A stretch of DNA of 64,000 bases from CAVRQM01 sp965246915 (GCA_965246915.1 CBDFGB010000013.1:1-64000); one strand, 5' to 3'; numbered from the stretch's first letter, positions 25,422-34,262 are shown. The notes: generated by a model not told the origin, from the sequence alone. Numbers and translations: made by a program.

Positions 25422-26114
25422 ATGCGTATCGCCGACATGGACTGGCGGACGGTCGAGGACTGGGTGCGGCACGACGACCGCGGCGTGCTGCCGATCGGCT
25501 CGATCGAGCAGCACGCCGGACTGTCGCTCGCCACGGACTCGATCCTGGCGGAGCGGATGGCGGTCGAGGCGGCCGAGCCGCTGGGCATTCCGGTGTTTCC
25601 GGCGATCCCCTACGGCCTGACGCCCGGCTTCACCGCGTTTCCAGGCACCGTGACCTTGCGCGTCGAAACCTTTGCAGCGGTGCTGCGCGACGTGCTCGAC
25701 AGCCTCAAGCGCGGCGGGTTCCGCCGCGTCCTGATCGTCAATGGCCATGGCGGCAACGCCCCGGCGGACGCGATCGCTGGCGAGTGGATGATGGACAATC
25801 CCGATTGCCGGGTGCGCGTGCATCACTGGTGGCGGGGTGCGGAGACGATGCGCAAGGTGCTCGACACCGATCTGATCGCCAGCCACGCGAGTTGGATGGA
25901 GAATTTTCCGTGGACCCGGCTGCCGACGACGCCGCCTGACGCGGTCAAGGCACCGGTCGACACGGCCGCGATGGGGGCGCTCGCCCCGTTCGAACTGCGC
26001 ACCCTCCTGGAGGACGGCAATTACGGCGGCCGCACGCAGCGCGACGATTCCGAGATGCAGGCGATCTGGGAGGTCGGCGTGTCGGAGACCAGGGCCTTGC
26101 TCACCGACTGGTGA
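25422..26114 (+). CDS. Creatininase-family amidohydrolase
   Basis: This 230-residue member of the creatininase/FAPy-deformylase family carries the metal-binding blocks PIGSIEQHAGLSLATDSIL, VNGHGGNAPADAI and the late GTRQRDDSE-like region (GGRTQRDDSEM). The family hydrolyses cyclic amides or formamides with a dinuclear metal centre. The specific substrate is unknown. It lies 74 bases upstream of a sugar-type ABC solute-binding gene on the same strand, so it may act on the imported compound or a derivative. Confidence 0.85.
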   Translation: MRIADMDWRTVEDWVRHDDRGVLPIGSIEQHAGLSLATDSILAERMAVEAAEPLGIPVFPAIPYGLTPGFTAFPGTVTLRVETFAAVLRDVLDSLKRGGFRRVLIVNGHGGNAPADAIAGEWMMDNPDCRVRVHHWWRGAETMRKVLDTDLIASHASWMENFPWTRLPTTPPDAVKAPVDTAAMGALAPFELRTLLEDGNYGGRTQRDDSEMQAIWEVGVSETRALLTDW

Positions 26115-26188
26115 AGCTGCCCGTGACCGCCTCTTGGCGCGATGGCGGTCGCATGGTTCTCTGGCCGGCACATTCACGGAGGGCGATG

Positions 26189-27409
26189 ATGCGACATACA
26201 CACGCGCTGGTGGCGGCCGCGGCGGCCCTGCTGGCCACGATGAGCATGGCGCGAGCCGAGACGGTCCGCTTCACCGCTGCCTACTACAGCGCCGCGACCG
26301 GGCCGTATTTCGAGAAAATGGCCGCCGATTTCCACGCGGCCAACCCCGACATCGACATCAAGGTCGAGGTCGTGAACTGGGACAATCTGCTGCAGAAACT
26401 GCAGACCGACATATCCGGCGGCACCAATCCCGATGTCTCGATCATCGGCACGCGGTGGTTGCTGGATTTCGTCAAGGACGGCCAGGCCGAGCCGCTCGAC
26501 GCGATGATGGGCGACGCCTTCCGCGACCGCTTCATCGGGGCCTTCCTCAAGCCCGGCCAGATCGAGGGCAAGACCTACGGGCTGCCGATCGCCGCCTCTG
26601 CTCGCGCGCTTTATTTCAACAAGGATCTGCTGGCCAAGGCGGGCATCGGCGAGGCGCCCGCGACCTGGGACGACATCCTCGCGGACGGTGCCAAGCTGAA
26701 GGCGAACGGCGTTCCGGCGTTCGGCCTGCAAGGCAAGCTGATCGAGACGGATGTCTATTGGTATTACGCCCTGTGGAGCAATGGCGGCGACGTGGTCGGC
26801 ACGGACGGCAAGGCCGCGTTCGCCTCCGCGGCCGGGGTGAAGTCGCTGGCACTCTACAAGTCGCTGATCGACAAGGGCTACACGCAGGACGGAGTCACCA
26901 ACTACGGCCGCGAGGATCTGCAGAACCTGTTCAAGCAGGGCCGTATCGCGAGCGTCATCACCGCGCCGTTCCTGATCAACCAGATCGCGACCGAAGCGCC
27001 GAACCTGCAATACGGCATCGCGCCCATTCCGAATGACGGCGCGCACCCGGCGACCTACGCGGTCACCGACTCGGTCGTGCTGTTCAAGAACAGTAAAGTG
27101 AAGCCGGCCGCGTTCAAGTTCCTCGACTTCCTGTTCACCGCCGCCCCGCGGGTCGCCTTCACCAAGGGCGAGGGCTTCCTGCCGACCACCAAGGCCGAGG
27201 CGGACGACCCGTATTTCACCGGCAACGCGAACCTGCAGGTGTTCGTGAAACTGCTGCCGAACGCTCGGTTCGCGCCCACGGTGACTGGATGGGAGGACAC
27301 CGCCAAAGCCGTCTCCGATGCGGTGCAGTCGGTCTATCTCGGCAAGGCCGAACCCGCGGCCGCGCTGAAGGCCGCGGCCGATCAGGCCAATCAGGCGCTC
27401 GGCAAGTAA
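26189..27409 (+). CDS. ABC transporter solute-binding protein, sugar type (family 1)
   Basis: This 406-residue periplasmic protein has a signal peptide (cleavage near ARAE, about residue 23). It matches the maltose/glycerol-3-phosphate-type binding family (DIKVEVVNWDNLLQKLQTDI, then ISGGTNPDVSIIGTRW, and YGLPIAASARALYFNKDLL). The ATG at 26189 has a GGAGGG ribosome site five bases upstream; ATG 26186 is the alternative. It is followed by permease genes in an operon interrupted by a toxin-antitoxin pair. The ligand cannot be read from sequence. Confidence 0.9.
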   Translation: MRHTHALVAAAAALLATMSMARAETVRFTAAYYSAATGPYFEKMAADFHAANPDIDIKVEVVNWDNLLQKLQTDISGGTNPDVSIIGTRWLLDFVKDGQAEPLDAMMGDAFRDRFIGAFLKPGQIEGKTYGLPIAASARALYFNKDLLAKAGIGEAPATWDDILADGAKLKANGVPAFGLQGKLIETDVYWYYALWSNGGDVVGTDGKAAFASAAGVKSLALYKSLIDKGYTQDGVTNYGREDLQNLFKQGRIASVITAPFLINQIATEAPNLQYGIAPIPNDGAHPATYAVTDSVVLFKNSKVKPAAFKFLDFLFTAAPRVAFTKGEGFLPTTKAEADDPYFTGNANLQVFVKLLPNARFAPTVTGWEDTAKAVSDAVQSVYLGKAEPAAALKAAADQANQALGK

Positions 27410-27425
27410 CGTTTGGAGCGGGGCC

Positions 27426-28292
27426 GTGCTGCGCAGGGCGGCCCCGCTCGCGCTGATCGCGCCCAGCCTCGTGCTGGCCTGCGCGGTGATCGGCTACCCG
27501 CTGTATCAGATCATCCTGCTGTCGATCTCCGACGTGTCGCGCTTCGGCCAGGTGCGGGGCTTCATCGGCGGCGGCAATTTCTCTCGCGTGATGGCCGACC
27601 CGGTGTTCGTCGACGCGCTGGTGCGCACGCTGCTTTGGACGGCCGGCGTGGTGGGCGGAACGATCCTGGTGTCGATGCCGGTCTCGCTCGTGCTGAATCG
27701 TCCGTTCATCGGCCGAGGCCTGGCACGAACGCTCGTCATGCTGCCGTGGTCGATCAGCCTGTCGATGGCGGCGATCGTCTGGCTGTGGAGCTTCGACGGC
27801 GACCACGGGATGGTCAACGCGACGCTGACCGGCTTCGGGCTGATGCACGTGCCGGTCCAGTGGATGGCCCGCGCCGAGACGGCGTTCCCGGTCGAGATCA
27901 TGGTGGGCATCCTGGTCTCCGTCCCGTTCACGGTGACCATCCTGCTGGGCGGCCTGTCGTCGATCCCGGGCGACGTCTACGAGGCGGCGAGCATCGACGG
28001 GGCCACGGGCGTGCAGGCGTTCCGCTTCATGACCTTGCCGCTGCTGCGCGGCTTCATCGGCATCGCGGTGGTCTTGAACGTGATCTACGTCTTCAACAGC
28101 TTCCCGATCATCTGGGTGATGACGCAGGGCGGCCCGAACAACAGCACCCACATCCTCGTCACCTATCTGTACGAGATCGCGTTCCGGCTGGGCCGGCCGG
28201 GGGCCGCGGCGGCGGTGTCGCTGGTAATGCTGGCGATCGTGTTCTCGGCAACCATGGTCTATGTACGGATGCAGAAGGAGGACCGGGCGTGA
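27426..28292 (+). CDS. ABC transporter permease, sugar type (MalF/UgpA-like)
   Basis: This 288-residue inner-membrane protein has six predicted helices and the EAA loop EAASIDGATGVQAFRFMTLP, which docks with the ATPase. It matches the MalF/UgpA half of carbohydrate importers. It follows the binding-protein gene by 16 bases, and its stop overlaps the start of the nucleotidyltransferase gene by GTGA. It needs the second permease at 28970 and an ATPase that is not in this cluster. Confidence 0.92.
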   Translation: MLRRAAPLALIAPSLVLACAVIGYPLYQIILLSISDVSRFGQVRGFIGGGNFSRVMADPVFVDALVRTLLWTAGVVGGTILVSMPVSLVLNRPFIGRGLARTLVMLPWSISLSMAAIVWLWSFDGDHGMVNATLTGFGLMHVPVQWMARAETAFPVEIMVGILVSVPFTVTILLGGLSSIPGDVYEAASIDGATGVQAFRFMTLPLLRGFIGIAVVLNVIYVFNSFPIIWVMTQGGPNNSTHILVTYLYEIAFRLGRPGAAAAVSLVMLAIVFSATMVYVRMQKEDRA

Positions 28293-28615
28293 GCGTCGAG
28301 GCGAGGCACATCGCCCCGGAAGTGGCGCGGCACCTGGCGGGGCTGCCGGAGATCTGCCGGCGGCATCACGTCTTGCGCTTGGATCTGTTTGGCTCTGCGG
28401 TGCGCGACGATTTCGAGCCCGAGCGCAGCGACATCGATGTTCTAGTGGTGTTGGAGCGAGGACCGCACATCGACGCCTATCATCGGTTTTTCGGGTTGTC
28501 CGAAGACCTGGAGCGACTGTTCGGCCGCAAGGTTGATGTGGTTGAGGACGGGGCTATCCGCAATCCGTATGTTCTCCCCCGCGTCGAGGCGGACCGGCTG
28601 CAAGTGTTTCCGTGA
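28289..28615 (+). CDS. mntA: MNT-type nucleotidyltransferase (antitoxin of MNT/HepT module)
   Basis: This 108-residue minimal nucleotidyltransferase has LFGSAVRDDFEPERSDIDVLV, the GSx(n)DxD catalytic motif, intact. MntA-type antitoxins silence the HEPN toxin by adding nucleotides to it. The GTG at 28289 has AAGGAGG seven bases upstream and overlaps the permease stop. It overlaps the HepT gene by GTGA. Its place inside an ABC transporter operon is unusual. Confidence 0.85.
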   Translation: MSVEARHIAPEVARHLAGLPEICRRHHVLRLDLFGSAVRDDFEPERSDIDVLVVLERGPHIDAYHRFFGLSEDLERLFGRKVDVVEDGAIRNPYVLPRVEADRLQVFP

Positions 28616-28962
28616 GCGAGAGGGACCAGCGCGCCTTCCTGTTCGAGGCGATCAGGCTGGTCGATGACATCGTTTCATTGACCGTGGACTTCGACGAGAG
28701 CCGGTTCGCCCAGGACCGGATCATGCAACTCGCGGTGGAGCGTCCGTTCATAAGCCTCGGTGAGGTCCTCATGGAACTCCGTCGCGCATTTCCGGCGGTC
28801 GCGGATCAGATCCGGGATTTGTCCAAGGTGATCGGGATGCGCAACGTGCTCGTGCATCAGTATCGGCAATGGGATCTCGACGTCATCTGGGGTGCCATCG
28901 CAAATGGATTGAGACCGCTTCGGTCCAGGTTGACGACGGCGCTTGAGGACGCAGCACCTTGA
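28612..28962 (+). CDS. hepT: HepT-like HEPN ribonuclease toxin
   Basis: This 116-residue all-helical HEPN protein has the catalytic RxxxxH motif in MRNVLVHQYRQWD, which also contains the Tyr that is modified by the MNT partner in known pairs. The family cleaves RNA when unmodified. The GTG start at 28612 overlaps the partner stop. The second permease gene begins eight bases after its stop, so the pair is translated within the transporter operon. Confidence 0.85.
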   Translation: MSERDQRAFLFEAIRLVDDIVSLTVDFDESRFAQDRIMQLAVERPFISLGEVLMELRRAFPAVADQIRDLSKVIGMRNVLVHQYRQWDLDVIWGAIANGLRPLRSRLTTALEDAAP

Positions 28963-28969
28963 GGCACGC

Positions 28970-29806
28970 ATGATCCGCCGCTCCCTCATCTCCTGGCTCG
29001 TCCTCTCGCCGCTCATCGTCCTCGTGATCTTCCCGTTCGCGGTGATGTTCTCGACCGCGCTCAAGCCGCATGACGAGGTGCTGGCCTACCCGCCGCGCTG
29101 GCTGCCCACGCGCCTCGCCTGGGAGAATTTCTCCGACATGTGGGTCGCGGCCGATTTCGGCCCGGCACTGGCCAACAGCCTCATGGTCAGCATCCTCGCC
29201 ACCATCCTGGCACTGGTCGTCGCGGTGCCGGCGGCTTACGCGGTGGCCCGACTGCCGCTGCCGGGCCAGGGGCTATACCGGCAGTTCCTGCTGGTGACCC
29301 AGATGCTCTCGCCGATTCTTTTGGTGCTCGGGCTGTTCCGCATGGCGGCGGCCATCCCCTGGCGCGGCGGGACGATGGTCGACACGCGCCTCGGCGTCAT
29401 CCTGATCTATGGCGCGTTCAACATCGCCTTCGCGGTGTGGATGCTCGCGGCCTATTTCCGCACCATTCCGCGCGACCTCGAAGAAGCGGCCTGGATCGAC
29501 GGCTGCACGCGGACCCGCGCGGTGGCCGCGATCTTCCTGCCGGTGGCAATGCCAGCGATCGCGGTCAGCGGCATCGTCACCTTCGTTGCGTGCTGGAACG
29601 AGTTCACCGTCGCCCTGACCCTGTTGCGCGACCCGGCGCGGCTGACGCTGCCGCTGCGCGTGGTCAACCTCGTGGCCGGCCGTTACAGCGTCGAGTGGAA
29701 CCAGGTCATGGCCGCAACCCTGCTTGCGACGCTGCCGGTGGCGATCGTTTTCGCGGTGTTCCAGCGTTTCCTGATCGGCGGCCTGACGCTGGGCGCGGTG
29801 AAGTAG
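28970..29806 (+). CDS. ABC transporter permease, sugar type (MalG/UgpE-like)
   Basis: This 278-residue inner-membrane protein has six helices and the EAA loop LEEAAWIDGCTRTRAVAAIF. It matches the MalG/UgpE half of carbohydrate importers. It is the expected neighbour of the permease at 27426-28292 but is separated from it by the MNT/HepT pair. No ATPase gene follows: the next gene is on the opposite strand. The importer probably borrows a shared MsmK/UgpC-type ATPase encoded elsewhere, as some carbohydrate importers do. Confidence 0.92.
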   Translation: MIRRSLISWLVLSPLIVLVIFPFAVMFSTALKPHDEVLAYPPRWLPTRLAWENFSDMWVAADFGPALANSLMVSILATILALVVAVPAAYAVARLPLPGQGLYRQFLLVTQMLSPILLVLGLFRMAAAIPWRGGTMVDTRLGVILIYGAFNIAFAVWMLAAYFRTIPRDLEEAAWIDGCTRTRAVAAIFLPVAMPAIAVSGIVTFVACWNEFTVALTLLRDPARLTLPLRVVNLVAGRYSVEWNQVMAATLLATLPVAIVFAVFQRFLIGGLTLGAVK

Positions 29807-29813
29807 CGGCCGC

Positions 29814-30467
29814 CTACTTGCCGAGCAGGCTGGCCGCGATGTTGACCATCAGCGCGACGATGACCGTGTTGAACAGAAACGACAGCAGCCCATGCGCCGT
29901 CGCCAGGCGACGTAGCTTGCGGCTGGTAATCTCCACGTCGGAGACCTGGAACGTCATGCCCAACACCAGCGAGAAATAGAAGAAATCCCAGTAGTCCGGC
30001 TTCTCGTCGCCGGGAAATTTCAACCCCTCCTCGATCCCGCCGGATTCGGGCTCGCCGTAGTATTCATGGGCGTAGCGCATCGCGAACATCGTGTGCGTGG
30101 CCAGCCACGACAGCAACAAAGTCGCCGCGACCAGCGCGATCCGCAGCCCGCGCATCGACGGGGTGGCGCTGTCGCCGCCGGAGAACTCGCCGACGATGGC
30201 CGCAAAGCTCGCCACCACGGCGCCGACGACGATCCAGAAGACGGTCCACTCGCCTTCTTCCTGCGCCGCGGCGTCCTGCGCCATGTGCCGTTCGCTGCTG
30301 AACAGGGCCGCTGATAGGATGAGGAACAGCAGGCAGCCGACATCCCAGGCCAACAGCGCGTGGGTCCGCGCCGGCAATCCGTCTGGCCAGAGCGGGTAGG
30401 ATGCGAGGCCGCCGAGGGCCGCGAGAATGAGCCGCGGCCTGCCTCGGACGATCCGCCACAGCCGCAC
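29814..30467 (-). CDS. DUF1345 membrane protein
   Basis: This 217-residue polytopic protein of the DUF1345 family has about five helices. The typical late segment DYWDFFYFSLVLGMTFQVSDVEI, split here by its own helices, is clear. The function is unknown. It starts with GTG at 30467, three bases after the YeiH stop, so the two are likely co-transcribed. It converges with the ABC permease across seven bases. Confidence 0.8.
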   Translation of the reverse strand: MRLWRIVRGRPRLILAALGGLASYPLWPDGLPARTHALLAWDVGCLLFLILSAALFSSERHMAQDAAAQEEGEWTVFWIVVGAVVASFAAIVGEFSGGDSATPSMRGLRIALVAATLLLSWLATHTMFAMRYAHEYYGEPESGGIEEGLKFPGDEKPDYWDFFYFSLVLGMTFQVSDVEITSRKLRRLATAHGLLSFLFNTVIVALMVNIAASLLGK

Positions 30468-30470
30468 GGG

Positions 30471-31514
30471 TCAGCCGCCCAACGCCAGGGCGCCGGCCAA
30501 GCCGAGCAGGGCGATAAAGAGAGTGGTCGCCAGGCCGAGCAGCAACGGCCGCCAGCCACGCGCCCGTAGCGCCCGCAGATCCGTGCTCAGGCCGAGCGCC
30601 GCGACCGATGCGGCGAGCATCAGAGGGACCGCTTGCCGCGACAGCATAGCCGCCGAGGGCGGCAGAACGCCGCTGCTGGACGAGGCGATCATCGCAAGGA
30701 AGCCGAACGCGAACCACGGCATCGGCGTGCGCAACTCGCCGCCCGCCCCGCCCCGCCGCGCCCAGGCGCCGAGCGTCAGCACTGCTGGTGCTAGCATCAC
30801 GACGCGGGCGAGTTTGGTGATCGTGCCGACCTCCGCGGCGGCCGGACCGCCAGCCGCCGCGGCCCCCACCGCCTGGACGACCTCGTGGATGCTCGCCCCG
30901 GCCCACAGCCCGTAGGCGCGCGGCGAGAGATGCAGCAGCGGACCCAGGGCCGGGTAGATGATCAGGCTCGCAGTGCCGAACAGCGTCACGACGGCCAGTG
31001 CGTAGGCCACGTCCTCCTGCGTGCCGCCGGCGACCTGGTTCGTGGCGACGATCGCCGAGGCGCCGCAAATGCCGGTACCGGCCCCAATCAGTTGGGCCAG
31101 CGGCCGCGACACGCCGAGCCGCGGGCCGAGCCACATCGCGACCGGCAGCGTGAGTGCGACGGAGGCCACCGCCAGCCCCAGGGCGCCGGCGCCCACCGAA
31201 AGCAGCTGCGCGGCCGTGACCTGCAGGCCGAGCAGCACGATCGCCGCCCGCAGCAACGGCCGCACCGCGAACGCTGTGCCCGGCCGCAGCCAGACCGGCA
31301 GTCCGCCCCGGCGCGCCAGGGCGGCGCCCAGCGACAAGCCGCCCAGCAGCGCCACGACGACGGGGTTCAGGGCGACCAGGCCGCTCGCGTCACGCAGCCG
31401 CATGGCGAGCCATGCGAGGCCCAGGCAGAGCAGCAGCCCTGGAACGATCGCCGCCACTCTCGCGGACAGAGCGGGTCGTGGCGCCTGAGCGGCGGGGGCG
31501 GAGGGCGGGATCAT
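30471..31514 (-). CDS. YeiH-family putative sulfate exporter
   Basis: This 347-residue membrane protein of the UPF0324/YeiH family has about ten helices. Family blocks include LIGAGTGICGASAIVATN and GLWAGASIHEVVQAVGAA. Members have been proposed to export sulfate, but evidence is limited. In a cell that oxidises sulfur compounds an anion exporter would make sense, although this gene is 20 kb from the sox cluster. The ATG at 31514 opens an Ala/Pro-rich cytosolic lead. Confidence 0.8.
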   Translation of the reverse strand: MIPPSAPAAQAPRPALSARVAAIVPGLLLCLGLAWLAMRLRDASGLVALNPVVVALLGGLSLGAALARRGGLPVWLRPGTAFAVRPLLRAAIVLLGLQVTAAQLLSVGAGALGLAVASVALTLPVAMWLGPRLGVSRPLAQLIGAGTGICGASAIVATNQVAGGTQEDVAYALAVVTLFGTASLIIYPALGPLLHLSPRAYGLWAGASIHEVVQAVGAAAAGGPAAAEVGTITKLARVVMLAPAVLTLGAWARRGGAGGELRTPMPWFAFGFLAMIASSSSGVLPPSAAMLSRQAVPLMLAASVAALGLSTDLRALRARGWRPLLLGLATTLFIALLGLAGALALGG

Positions 31515-31554
31515 GGGATGGACACCGCACGGTGCTTGAACCCGCGGCCCCCGC

Positions 31555-31596
31555 CCAGTCAATCGCGGCCAGTCAATCGCGGCCAGTCAATCGCCG
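31555..31596. repeat. Three tandem copies of a 14-base repeat
   Basis: The unit CCAGTCAATCGCGG occurs at 31555-31568 and 31569-31582, and with a one-base change at 31583-31596. The third copy contains the stop codon of the leftward gene at 31587, so the repeats lie at its 3' end. This could be replication slippage. Confidence 0.85.
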
Positions 31597-31964
31597 CGCC
31601 GCAACCGTGATCGCAGGAGGCTCGCGGCGACCCACGAGGCTGCCGCCGAGAGCGCGTAGACCACGAGGCCATCCGTGTCGCCGAGCGCGGCGAACGTCCA
31701 GGCAACGAGGCCACCGGCGATGCCGACCGCGAACCCGGCGGCCGCGCCGCATGACAGAGCCGCGAGGACGATCGCCGCAAGGAACGGCGGCAACGGGTGG
31801 TCCGGGGCGGTGGTCTCGAACCAGATGCTGGCGGCGGCGAGCAGGATCGCGGTCGCGAGCGTCCAGCGCTCCGCGGCCGCGAGGTCCCAAAGCCAGCCGA
31901 GGCGGGTACGGGGCAAGGGCGAAGGTGGCTGCACGACGTCGCGCCATGTGTCCGATTGTTGCAT
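31587..31964 (-). CDS. Small membrane protein, DUF4118-like
   Basis: This 125-residue protein has four predicted helices (ERWTLATAILLAAASIWF, then FLAAIVLAALSCGAAAGF, and two more). The pattern recalls the four-helix DUF4118 domain of sensor kinases such as KdpD, but without kinase or sensor parts. I used the ATG at 31964; a TTG at 32000 would extend it by 12 residues. Its stop lies in a 14-base tandem repeat, so the original end may have been altered. Confidence 0.5.
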   Translation of the reverse strand: MQQSDTWRDVVQPPSPLPRTRLGWLWDLAAAERWTLATAILLAAASIWFETTAPDHPLPPFLAAIVLAALSCGAAAGFAVGIAGGLVAWTFAALGDTDGLVVYALSAAASWVAASLLRSRLRRGD

Positions 31965-32113
31965 GCCCGCCACGGAGCGGCCGAACGGCGCAAACGCCAA
32001 TCACATAAGTTAGCCCCGCTGAATTAGCCCCGCGCGGACGTGCGGTCGGGATCGACCGGTTGACAGGCCGCGGAGGCACATCGTTCCTTCGCGGTAAGGT
32101 GAGGGAGACAGCC

Positions 32114-32998
32114 ATGGTGGGATCGGTTCGACGCGGCTTGACGATCGGCGTGTTGGCAATTGGGCTGATCCTGGCGGCATGGTCCGCGTCCGCCACGGAC
32201 GCGCCGTGGAAAATCCTCCCGCCGATGCCCGAACTGCCGGCCGCGCGCGTCTCCGGACCCGTGCCCGTCAACGATATTCAGATGTGGCGGGCCGAGTTCG
32301 GACCCGCCGATGGGCCACCCATCGTCATGGTGCATGGCGGCCTCGCCAACTCGAACTACTTCGGCCAGGTGATCCCGTTCCTCACCGCCGAGGGTTATCG
32401 GGTCATCGCCGTCGACAGCCGCGGCCACGGCCGCAGCACACGCTCGGCGAAACCCTACAGCTACGAACTCATGGCCTCGGACGTCATCGCCATGATGGAC
32501 GCGCTGAAAATCCCGAGGGCCGATCTGGTCGGCTGGAGCGACGGCGGCATCATCGGCATCGTGCTTGCGATCCACAATCCGGACCGGCTGAAGCGGGTGT
32601 TCGCGTTCGGCGCAAACACCGTGCCGAGCGGCCTGATCCCCGATTTCGACAAGGCTGGCCTGTTCGCCGACTACATCAAGCGGGCCAAGGGGGAATACGA
32701 TCGGGTCTCGCCCACGCCCGGAAAGTACGCCGACTTCGTCAATCAGATCGGCGAGATGTGGGCGACCCAGCCAAACATCGGCGATGCCGAGTTGCGCGCG
32801 ATCCGCACCCAGATCGTCATCGCCGACGGCCGTTACGACGAGGGCATCAAGCAGAGCCACGACCGCTACATGGCCGCGACGATCCCCGACGCGCGGCTGG
32901 TCATCCTTCCCGGCGTCAGCCATTTCGCCATGTTGCAGGATCCGAAGCTGTTCGCCCGGGCGATCCTCGACATGCTGCAAGCGGGCTGGGACGAATGA
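32114..32998 (+). CDS. Exported alpha/beta hydrolase
   Basis: This 294-residue alpha/beta hydrolase has a signal peptide (cleavage near SASA, residue 27). IVMVHGGLANSNYFGQV forms the oxyanion region, VDSRGHGRSTRS is a family block, and the nucleophile Ser lies in GWSDGG. The acid Asp (IADGRYDEG) and the His (GVSHFAM) follow. The ATG at 32114 has GGGAG upstream. It overlaps the AhpD-like gene by ATGA. Ester or lactone substrates are likely, but none can be named. Confidence 0.85.
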   Translation: MVGSVRRGLTIGVLAIGLILAAWSASATDAPWKILPPMPELPAARVSGPVPVNDIQMWRAEFGPADGPPIVMVHGGLANSNYFGQVIPFLTAEGYRVIAVDSRGHGRSTRSAKPYSYELMASDVIAMMDALKIPRADLVGWSDGGIIGIVLAIHNPDRLKRVFAFGANTVPSGLIPDFDKAGLFADYIKRAKGEYDRVSPTPGKYADFVNQIGEMWATQPNIGDAELRAIRTQIVIADGRYDEGIKQSHDRYMAATIPDARLVILPGVSHFAMLQDPKLFARAILDMLQAGWDE

Positions 32999-33372
32999 GC
33001 GCGCTCATCGAGTATGCCGATGCCCAGCCCGACGTCCGAGCGGTCTTCGACGAGATCAAGACCGCCCGAGGCGTGCCCGACGTAAACAATTTCTGGAAAG
33101 CGCTGGCGCGTCATCCCGATGCGTTGCGGCGCACTTGGAACACTCTGCGCGACGTGATGGGCCCCGGCGCGCTCGATCCGCTGACCAAGGAGATGCTCTA
33201 TCTTGCCGTCAGCGTCACCAACAGCTGCGCCTATTGCATCCGCAGCCACGAGCGGGCCGCCCGCCGCGCCGGCATGAGCGACGCGCAGCACGGCGAGTTG
33301 CTGGCGATCGTCGGAATGGCCAATCAGACCAATCGCCTCGCGCATGGCTACGCCGTGCCTCTCGACGACTGA
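32995..33372 (+). CDS. AhpD-like carboxymuconolactone decarboxylase-family protein
   Basis: This 125-residue protein of the CMD superfamily contains the peroxidase-type redox motif CAYCIRSH (CxxC with downstream His), as in AhpD. It likely acts as a thiol-based alkylhydroperoxidase rather than a decarboxylase. It overlaps the upstream hydrolase by ATGA and is followed 15 bases later by a Crp/Fnr regulator, which may control the group. Confidence 0.82.
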   Translation: MSALIEYADAQPDVRAVFDEIKTARGVPDVNNFWKALARHPDALRRTWNTLRDVMGPGALDPLTKEMLYLAVSVTNSCAYCIRSHERAARRAGMSDAQHGELLAIVGMANQTNRLAHGYAVPLDD

Positions 33373-33387
33373 CGCCGTCCGGCCGCC

Positions 33388-34119
33388 ATGACCATCACAC
33401 GCTGTGCGGCCTGCCCGCTGCGGGCGATGCCGGCGTTCCAGCCGCACACGCCCGCCGAGGTTGCCTACATCCAGTCGCTGAAGGTCGACGAGGCGCGGAT
33501 TGCCGCGCGCCATGAGATTCTGCCGCAAGGCGCCGTTGCCGGGAACCTTTACACGCTGCTCTCCGGCTGGGCGTTCCGCTTCAAGGCGTTGCCGGACGGG
33601 CGGCGGCAAATCCTGAACTTCCTATTGCCCGGCGACCTGCTCGGGCTTCAGGCCAAGCTGTTCGAAGAGTCCGATCACGGGACCGAGGCGTTGACGGACG
33701 TGGTCGTCTGCGTCTTCTCCCGCGCACGCATCTGGGACGTCTTCCATCATCACCCCGACCTCGCCTTCGACGTGACCTGGCTGGGCGCACGTGAGGAATC
33801 GCTGGTCGATGACGGGCTCGTCTCGGCCGGGAGGCGCAGCGCGCGCGAGCGCACGGCCGCCCTCCTGCTCCAATTGCAGCGGCGCGCCGCTGCGGTCGGT
33901 CTGTCCGTCAAGGGTGGGGTCGCGTTCCCCCCGACCCAGGGACACCTCGCCGACGCACTCGGCTTGTCCAACGTGCATATGAATCGGACGATGCAGGCGC
34001 TGCGCCGCGCGGGTCTGGTGGAGCTCGGGGGCGGTTTGCTGCGCCTGCCCGACCCGGACGCTCTCGCGTCCGTCGCCCGCATCCAGGACCCGTCATCGAG
34101 GCCGCGTCCGCTGATCTAA
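33388..34119 (+). CDS. Crp/Fnr-family transcription regulator
   Basis: This 243-residue protein has an N-terminal CxxCPLR motif (Cys6, Cys9), a cyclic-nucleotide-type sensor barrel (LYTLLSGWAFRFKALPDGRRQ) and a C-terminal helix-turn-helix (TQGHLADALGLSNVHMNRTM). The N-terminal Cys pair recalls FNR, but only one further Cys is seen in the sensor domain, so a classic four-Cys iron-sulfur cluster is unlikely. It may sense redox state or another ligand. Its place after a hydrolase and an AhpD-like gene suggests oxidative-stress control. Confidence 0.88.
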   Translation: MTITRCAACPLRAMPAFQPHTPAEVAYIQSLKVDEARIAARHEILPQGAVAGNLYTLLSGWAFRFKALPDGRRQILNFLLPGDLLGLQAKLFEESDHGTEALTDVVVCVFSRARIWDVFHHHPDLAFDVTWLGAREESLVDDGLVSAGRRSARERTAALLLQLQRRAAAVGLSVKGGVAFPPTQGHLADALGLSNVHMNRTMQALRRAGLVELGGGLLRLPDPDALASVARIQDPSSRPRPLI

Positions 34120-34262
34120 GGAGGGCGCCGTCGGCCTTGCAAAATTCGGGTCGGAAGGGCATGTGACCGGCCTGCCTGATCGGGCCCGGTTCGTGGCGCG
34201 GGGACGCTTGTCCGCCGTGCCACTCCGTTTAGGCCCGCCCGGCGACCGCACAGGAGGCTGCT

